A stretch of 64,000 nt of DNA from Pirellulaceae bacterium (GTDB lineage Bacteria; Planctomycetota; Planctomycetia; Pirellulales; Pirellulaceae). The stretch covers positions 80,514 through 144,513 of the forward strand of contig JAHDXO010000021.1 of NCBI GenBank assembly GCA_023382975.1. Direction: 5' to 3'. A program made the position numbers and the translations under genes. Below, in pieces: positions 61,893 through 64,000 of the stretch (position 1 is its first letter; every line of letters starts with the position of its first letter). The notes beneath the pieces are model-generated. The model was not told the origin of the DNA and searched no databases. It saw only the letters and a program-made list of their open reading frames with translations.

Positions 61893-61942
61893 AAAAAAGC
61901 CGACGTGTTCGAATACCCTGAGGCAATCGATCACGCCGGCTT
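61893..61942 (-). terminator. intrinsic terminator in the GT4 leader (copy B)
   Basis: On the minus strand, an 11-bp stem (61932-61942 with 61897-61907, one G.U pair) plus four inner pairs is followed by six U (61898-61893). The pairing is better on the minus-strand RNA than on the plus strand, in keeping with leftward transcription into the GT4 gene 65 nt away. Readthrough control is likely. Confidence 0.75.
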
Positions 61943-62000
61943 ACTCGTTAACGAGCCCCCCGAGCACCGCCGGGTTGCCCTGTACCTAGTCGTCCGACTT
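61943..62000 (-). ncRNA. conserved leader RNA element, copy B (riboswitch-like candidate)
   Basis: A ~57-nt block shared with copy A at 63357-63413: 21 of the first 23 bases match (block begins TCGGACGACTAGGTA). It can form a hairpin CCCGG/UCGGG and a hairpin CUCGU/ACGAG (61944-61955). In copy A the second hairpin is CUUGU/ACGAG, a change that keeps pairing. It runs directly into the terminator. The class is not recognised; a GGGCAAxCC patch loosely recalls c-di-GMP-I aptamers. Confidence 0.6.
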
Positions 62001-62060
62001 CCGCGTTTCCCGTTACGGGCGGAGCCGGGATCTTCTTCCCTACTGCTCCGCCTTGCGTTC

Positions 62061-62088
62061 ATTGTAGAACCAACGCCACGGAAAGCAA
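62061..62088 (-). promoter_or_regulatory. promoter of the GT4 leader (copy B)
   Basis: On the minus strand, TTGCTT (62088-62083) and TACAAT (62066-62061) are 16 nt apart. The predicted start at about 62054 gives a leader of about 227 nt. Spacing and box type match the copy A promoter. Confidence 0.5.
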
Positions 62089-62250
62089 GTGTGGGTGTTG
62101 GTTTGCTGTTGGCCGGATCTTTGGTGCCGTGCATCTGCTATCGCTTGCGATGCCAGTCCCCTTCTTCATCAGGCCAGCGTTGGACGGTGTTCCCCTGCCG
62201 TTTCCGGACGCTGGCAAGCAGCAATGGTGGCCATCCGAGTTCCTGAGACG

Positions 62251-63264
62251 CTACTGGGCGATCGCCAGCTCGCGTTTGACTCTGGGCGGCCGTCCGGCGA
62301 GTCGGGGGGGACATGCAGGACGGTCTTCGGGTTCCTCGAGCCCTTGCTCCATGGCTGCCTGGCGCAGTTTGGCAATGGCTCGGGTCGCTAACTGCCGAAT
62401 GCGTTCCTTGGAAATGCCCAGCGCACTGCCCAGGTCCGCAAGGGTCATCGGCTTGCCGCTGGAATTCAATCCATAGCGCCAGCGGATGATCAGCCGCTCG
62501 CGGTCATCGAGTTCCTTCAGCAGTCCCGCGATCTCGACGACCCGCTGGCGCTGGGCCGCATCTTCGGTCTGCGGGTCGATCCGCCAGTCGGTTATCGTCT
62601 GGAACACCTCGTCCCCCGCGTTGCGGAACCGGGCGCGGTCGCGAAATTCGCGCGCGATGGCCTGCGCAAAGTTCTTGATGATTGCGCAGGTGGCATACGT
62701 GCTGAACCGGGCTCCCCGCGCATAGTCGAACTTCTCGACGGCCCGCATCAGCGAGATGTTGCCATCGCTAACCAACTCGAACAGCGGTTGGCTGCTGTGG
62801 GCATATCGCTTGGTCATCGCCACGACCAGCCGCAGGTTCGCCCGGACGATCTTGTTCCTCACTTGGACCGACTGCCGGTAGAACCGTTCGATCCGGTCCA
62901 GTACCCGAGTGTTGGGCCGCTCGGGATCGAGCGACGCGACGAGTGTCGAAGCCTTGAACTTCAGGTAATTCATCTTGCGGAACAAATGAACTTCCTGCTC
63001 CCGGGTCAACAGCGGTGTCTCGTACAAGCACGTCAGGTACGGCGGCAGACCGGGGGACGGCTTGACCTGCGGCGCCGGCTTCGCCGGCGCGGGCGCCGGT
63101 CCGAGAAGGACTTTGTCGCGCGCTGTCGTCGCCCAGAGGAACTCGTCGTTCGGCACGTGCTCCAGCGGCAACGCCTTGATCTGTTGATAACGAAGCCAAG
63201 CGAGGCGTTTGCGGCCGCCCAACGCTTCGTTCCGTTGGTCCTTGATGAAGGTCGTCTTGGGCAT
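62251..63264 (-). CDS. sigma-70 family RNA polymerase sigma factor (RpoD-like, short)
   Basis: A 337-residue sigma factor. It has a lineage-specific N-terminus with a Pro-rich linker (GPAPAPAKPAPQVKP) and a region 1.2-like part (LPPYLTCLYETPLLTREQE). Region 2 reads VRNKIVRANLRLVVAMTKRY and GARFSTYATCAIIKNFAQAI, and region 4 carries a helix-turn-helix (PMTLADLGSALGISKERIRQ). Region 3 is short. This fits a group 2 (RpoD-like, non-primary) factor. AAGGAG lies 6 nt before ATG. Its leader holds copy A of the attenuator-like element, so its level is probably controlled after transcription start. Confidence 0.92.
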   Translation of the reverse strand: MPKTTFIKDQRNEALGGRKRLAWLRYQQIKALPLEHVPNDEFLWATTARDKVLLGPAPAPAKPAPQVKPSPGLPPYLTCLYETPLLTREQEVHLFRKMNYLKFKASTLVASLDPERPNTRVLDRIERFYRQSVQVRNKIVRANLRLVVAMTKRYAHSSQPLFELVSDGNISLMRAVEKFDYARGARFSTYATCAIIKNFAQAIAREFRDRARFRNAGDEVFQTITDWRIDPQTEDAAQRQRVVEIAGLLKELDDRERLIIRWRYGLNSSGKPMTLADLGSALGISKERIRQLATRAIAKLRQAAMEQGLEEPEDRPACPPRLAGRPPRVKRELAIAQ

Positions 63265-63308
63265 GGTTGGCTCCTTCTGCGAAAATAGGTCGCATTGCGT
63301 ACAGGCAC

Positions 63309-63358
63309 AAAAAAAACCGACGCGGCCAAACCCCCTGGGGTTTCGGCCGCGTCGGTTT
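63309..63358 (-). terminator. very strong intrinsic terminator in the sigma factor leader (copy A)
   Basis: A 14-bp perfect stem (63314-63327 with 63345-63358) continues through a further 7-bp stem (63328-63334 with 63337-63343, one bulge) and a 2-nt loop. On the minus strand it is followed by eight U (63316-63309). It stands 44 nt before the sigma factor ATG, so full transcription of the gene requires readthrough or anti-termination. Confidence 0.9.
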
Positions 63359-63413
63359 ACTCGTCAACAAGCCCGCCGACTCTGCCGGCTTGCCCTTTAC
63401 CTAGTCATCCGAA
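63357..63413 (-). ncRNA. conserved leader RNA element, copy A (riboswitch-like candidate)
   Basis: A ~56-nt block beginning TCGGATGACTAGGTA, near-identical to copy B at 61943-62000. Hairpins: GCCGGC/GUCGGC with an AGA loop, and CUUGU/ACGAG at 63360-63371. Its 5' end is only a few bases from the predicted transcription start, and its 3' end merges into the terminator. The whole RNA would be about 108 nt if terminated. It could be a cis-acting attenuator of the sigma factor gene or a stand-alone small RNA. Confidence 0.62.
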
Positions 63414-63422
63414 TCAATGTGC

Positions 63423-63450
63423 ATTCTATCACTTCAAGCGGCGAACGCAA
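63423..63450 (-). promoter_or_regulatory. promoter of the sigma factor leader (copy A)
   Basis: On the minus strand, TTGCGT (63450-63445) and TAGAAT (63428-63423) are 16 nt apart, just after the stop codon of the small membrane-protein gene. The predicted start at about 63416 lies just upstream of the conserved block. Confidence 0.55.
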
Positions 63451-63466
63451 GCATCCTGTCGGCGAG

Positions 63467-63694
63467 TTACTTGGGTTCTTCGCTCGTTTCGACAGGTTCA
63501 TCCTTCGCCCGGTCGACAAACCCTTGCAGCTTCTCCTTGTCCTCCTGGATTTTTTCTTCGTCGACCGTGAACGTCGTATTGACCTTTTGGTCCTCGCTGT
63601 CCCGGTTCGACGACATCAGGAACCAACCTCGGTAGAAGCCCACACCGACGATGCCGACGATCAGCAACACGATGACAAATAGAATCGCTCTCAT
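63467..63694 (-). CDS. small single-pass membrane protein
   Basis: A 75-residue protein: one membrane helix (MRAILFVIVLLIVGIVGVGF) followed by a charged, probably helical tail (KVNTTFTVDEEKIQEDKEKL, then DEPVETSEEPK). GGGAGGG lies about 8 nt before ATG 63694. The type is common in planctomycetes, often with unknown role. It stands upstream of the sigma factor leader, and the promoter of that leader starts right after its stop. Confidence 0.7.
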   Translation of the reverse strand: MRAILFVIVLLIVGIVGVGFYRGWFLMSSNRDSEDQKVNTTFTVDEEKIQEDKEKLQGFVDRAKDEPVETSEEPK

Positions 63695-63795
63695 GACACA
63701 TCCCTCCCTTGATTGATGGAAACAAATTCGCTGACGCAAGTGGCCAAGTCCCAAGCGTCCAGTCCGTCGTGTCGGCCGCCATTTCGCGGGCACGA

Positions 63796-64000
63796 TCAAC
63801 TCTTGCCTTTGCTCTTTCCCTTGCCCGGGCTCCTGTCTTCGTCCGGCCTCCGATCCGACGCAGGTGGCCCCGTCGGTTTGCGGTCCCGTGATCGTGGGTC
63901 GGGCCGTTCCACTTTAGGCTGCGGCTGCGGTTGGATCCGGGGTTCCTCCGGCCGTTCCACTCTGGGCTGCGGCTGCGGTTGAACTCCGGGCGTCTCCGGT
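63796..64000 (-). CDS. C-terminal end of a Pro/Gln-rich repeat protein (cut by window edge)
   Basis: A minus-strand frame, open from the right edge and stopping at TGA 63798-63796, encodes at least 67 residues. They consist of 16-residue repeats of the type VQPQPQPRVERPEEPR, then a basic tail RDRKPTGPPASDRRP and GKGKSKGKS. The gene begins beyond the window. The repeat type suggests an exported or wall-associated low-complexity region; no domain can be assigned from this part. Confidence 0.6.
   Translation of the reverse strand, partial: PETPGVQPQPQPRVERPEEPRIQPQPQPKVERPDPRSRDRKPTGPPASDRRPDEDRSPGKGKSKGKS
63902..63997. repeat. 48-bp tandem repeat (2 copies seen) at the right edge
   Basis: Two units of 48 bp (63902-63949 and 63950-63997), both beginning ggccgttccact, differ at a few positions. 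They encode the 16-residue Pro/Gln repeats of the cut gene, and more copies probably continue past the edge. Confidence 0.85.

Larger units (their letters stand above)
61828..62250. other. 423-bp leader region of the GT4 cassette
   Basis: No protein gene. On the minus strand it holds, in order, a promoter (62061-62088), a conserved RNA block (61943-62000) and an intrinsic terminator (61893-61942) before the GT4 gene. The part at 62089-62250 follows the sigma factor stop and shows nothing further. Confidence 0.7.

Noticed and set aside
61943..63413. c-di-GMP-I (GEMM) riboswitch as the identity of the leader elements
   Set aside because: Only short patches (GGGCAAxCC and an ACG..AA.CC stretch) match. 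The second conserved hairpin of that aptamer and its tetraloop/receptor are not seen, so the class is left open.

Overview
The window is high-GC chromosomal DNA that reads as a member of the Planctomycetota, most likely of the Pirellulales/Rhodopirellula type. The pointers are four exported FGly-type sulfatases in two tandem pairs, a DUF1080 protein, an exported protein with a planctomycete-type CHG cytochrome-like motif, a roughly 8 kb gene for a giant exported protein, Gly-Met-rich lipoproteins, and housekeeping genes carrying lineage-specific extra domains (FolK with a P-loop domain, Lgt with a PDZ domain, RadC with an N-terminal extension). No rRNA, tRNA, CRISPR array, insertion sequence or prophage was found.

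Layout. 1-3.5 kb: the end of an alpha/beta hydrolase gene and two sulfatases (+). 3.6-8.0 kb: a minus-strand operon for a two-subunit molybdenum hydroxylase (2Fe-2S subunit, Tat-type molybdopterin subunit) with XdhC- and MocA-type maturation proteins. 8.1-10.7 kb: an adenylate-kinase-like P-loop protein, a small lipoprotein and a class III aminotransferase. 10.7-15.0 kb: TPR protein, Gly-Met-rich lipoprotein and a CpaC-type secretin (-). 15.5-19.8 kb: two exported proteins and two nucleotide-sugar epimerases. 19.9-22.8 kb: a coupled Uma2-RadC pair and a Tat-exported polysaccharide-deacetylase-like protein. 23-34.6 kb: two giant exported, membrane-anchored paralogous proteins (2664 and 1178 aa). 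35-38.4 kb: the second sulfatase pair. 38.7-39.9 kb: two Cys-rich exported proteins, one a 60-cysteine metallothionein-like repeat protein with a clear terminator. 40-43.8 kb: a large secreted protein with an internal duplication and a membrane protein. 43.9-47.3 kb: ruvA, ruvC, cysS, ispF (-). 47.8-52.8 kb: carA, folK-kinase fusion, panC, lgt-PDZ and a CDGSH protein (+). 52.9-58.3 kb: hypothetical genes, DUF1080, an HExxH peptidase, a zinc-ribbon membrane protein and DUF2294. 58.3-61.8 kb: a glycan cassette (GT4 glycosyltransferase, alpha-helical glycosidase-like protein, GH130). 62.2-64 kb: a sigma-70 family factor, a small membrane protein and the end of a Pro/Gln-rich repeat protein.

The most interesting non-coding signal is a duplicated leader element on the minus strand. 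Near-identical blocks of about 56 nt, each preceded by a -35/-10 pair with a 16-nt spacer and followed at once by an intrinsic terminator, lie upstream of the GT4 gene (61.9 kb) and the sigma factor gene (63.3 kb). They look like a transcription-attenuation RNA (riboswitch-like) or a paired small RNA of unassigned class. Other structured DNA includes a perfect 27-bp inverted repeat between cysS and ruvC, a 20-bp inverted repeat around the giant gene's start codon, a 73-nt hairpin at 53.9 kb, and a 12-bp inverted repeat carrying two opposed TATAAT boxes upstream of ispF and carA.
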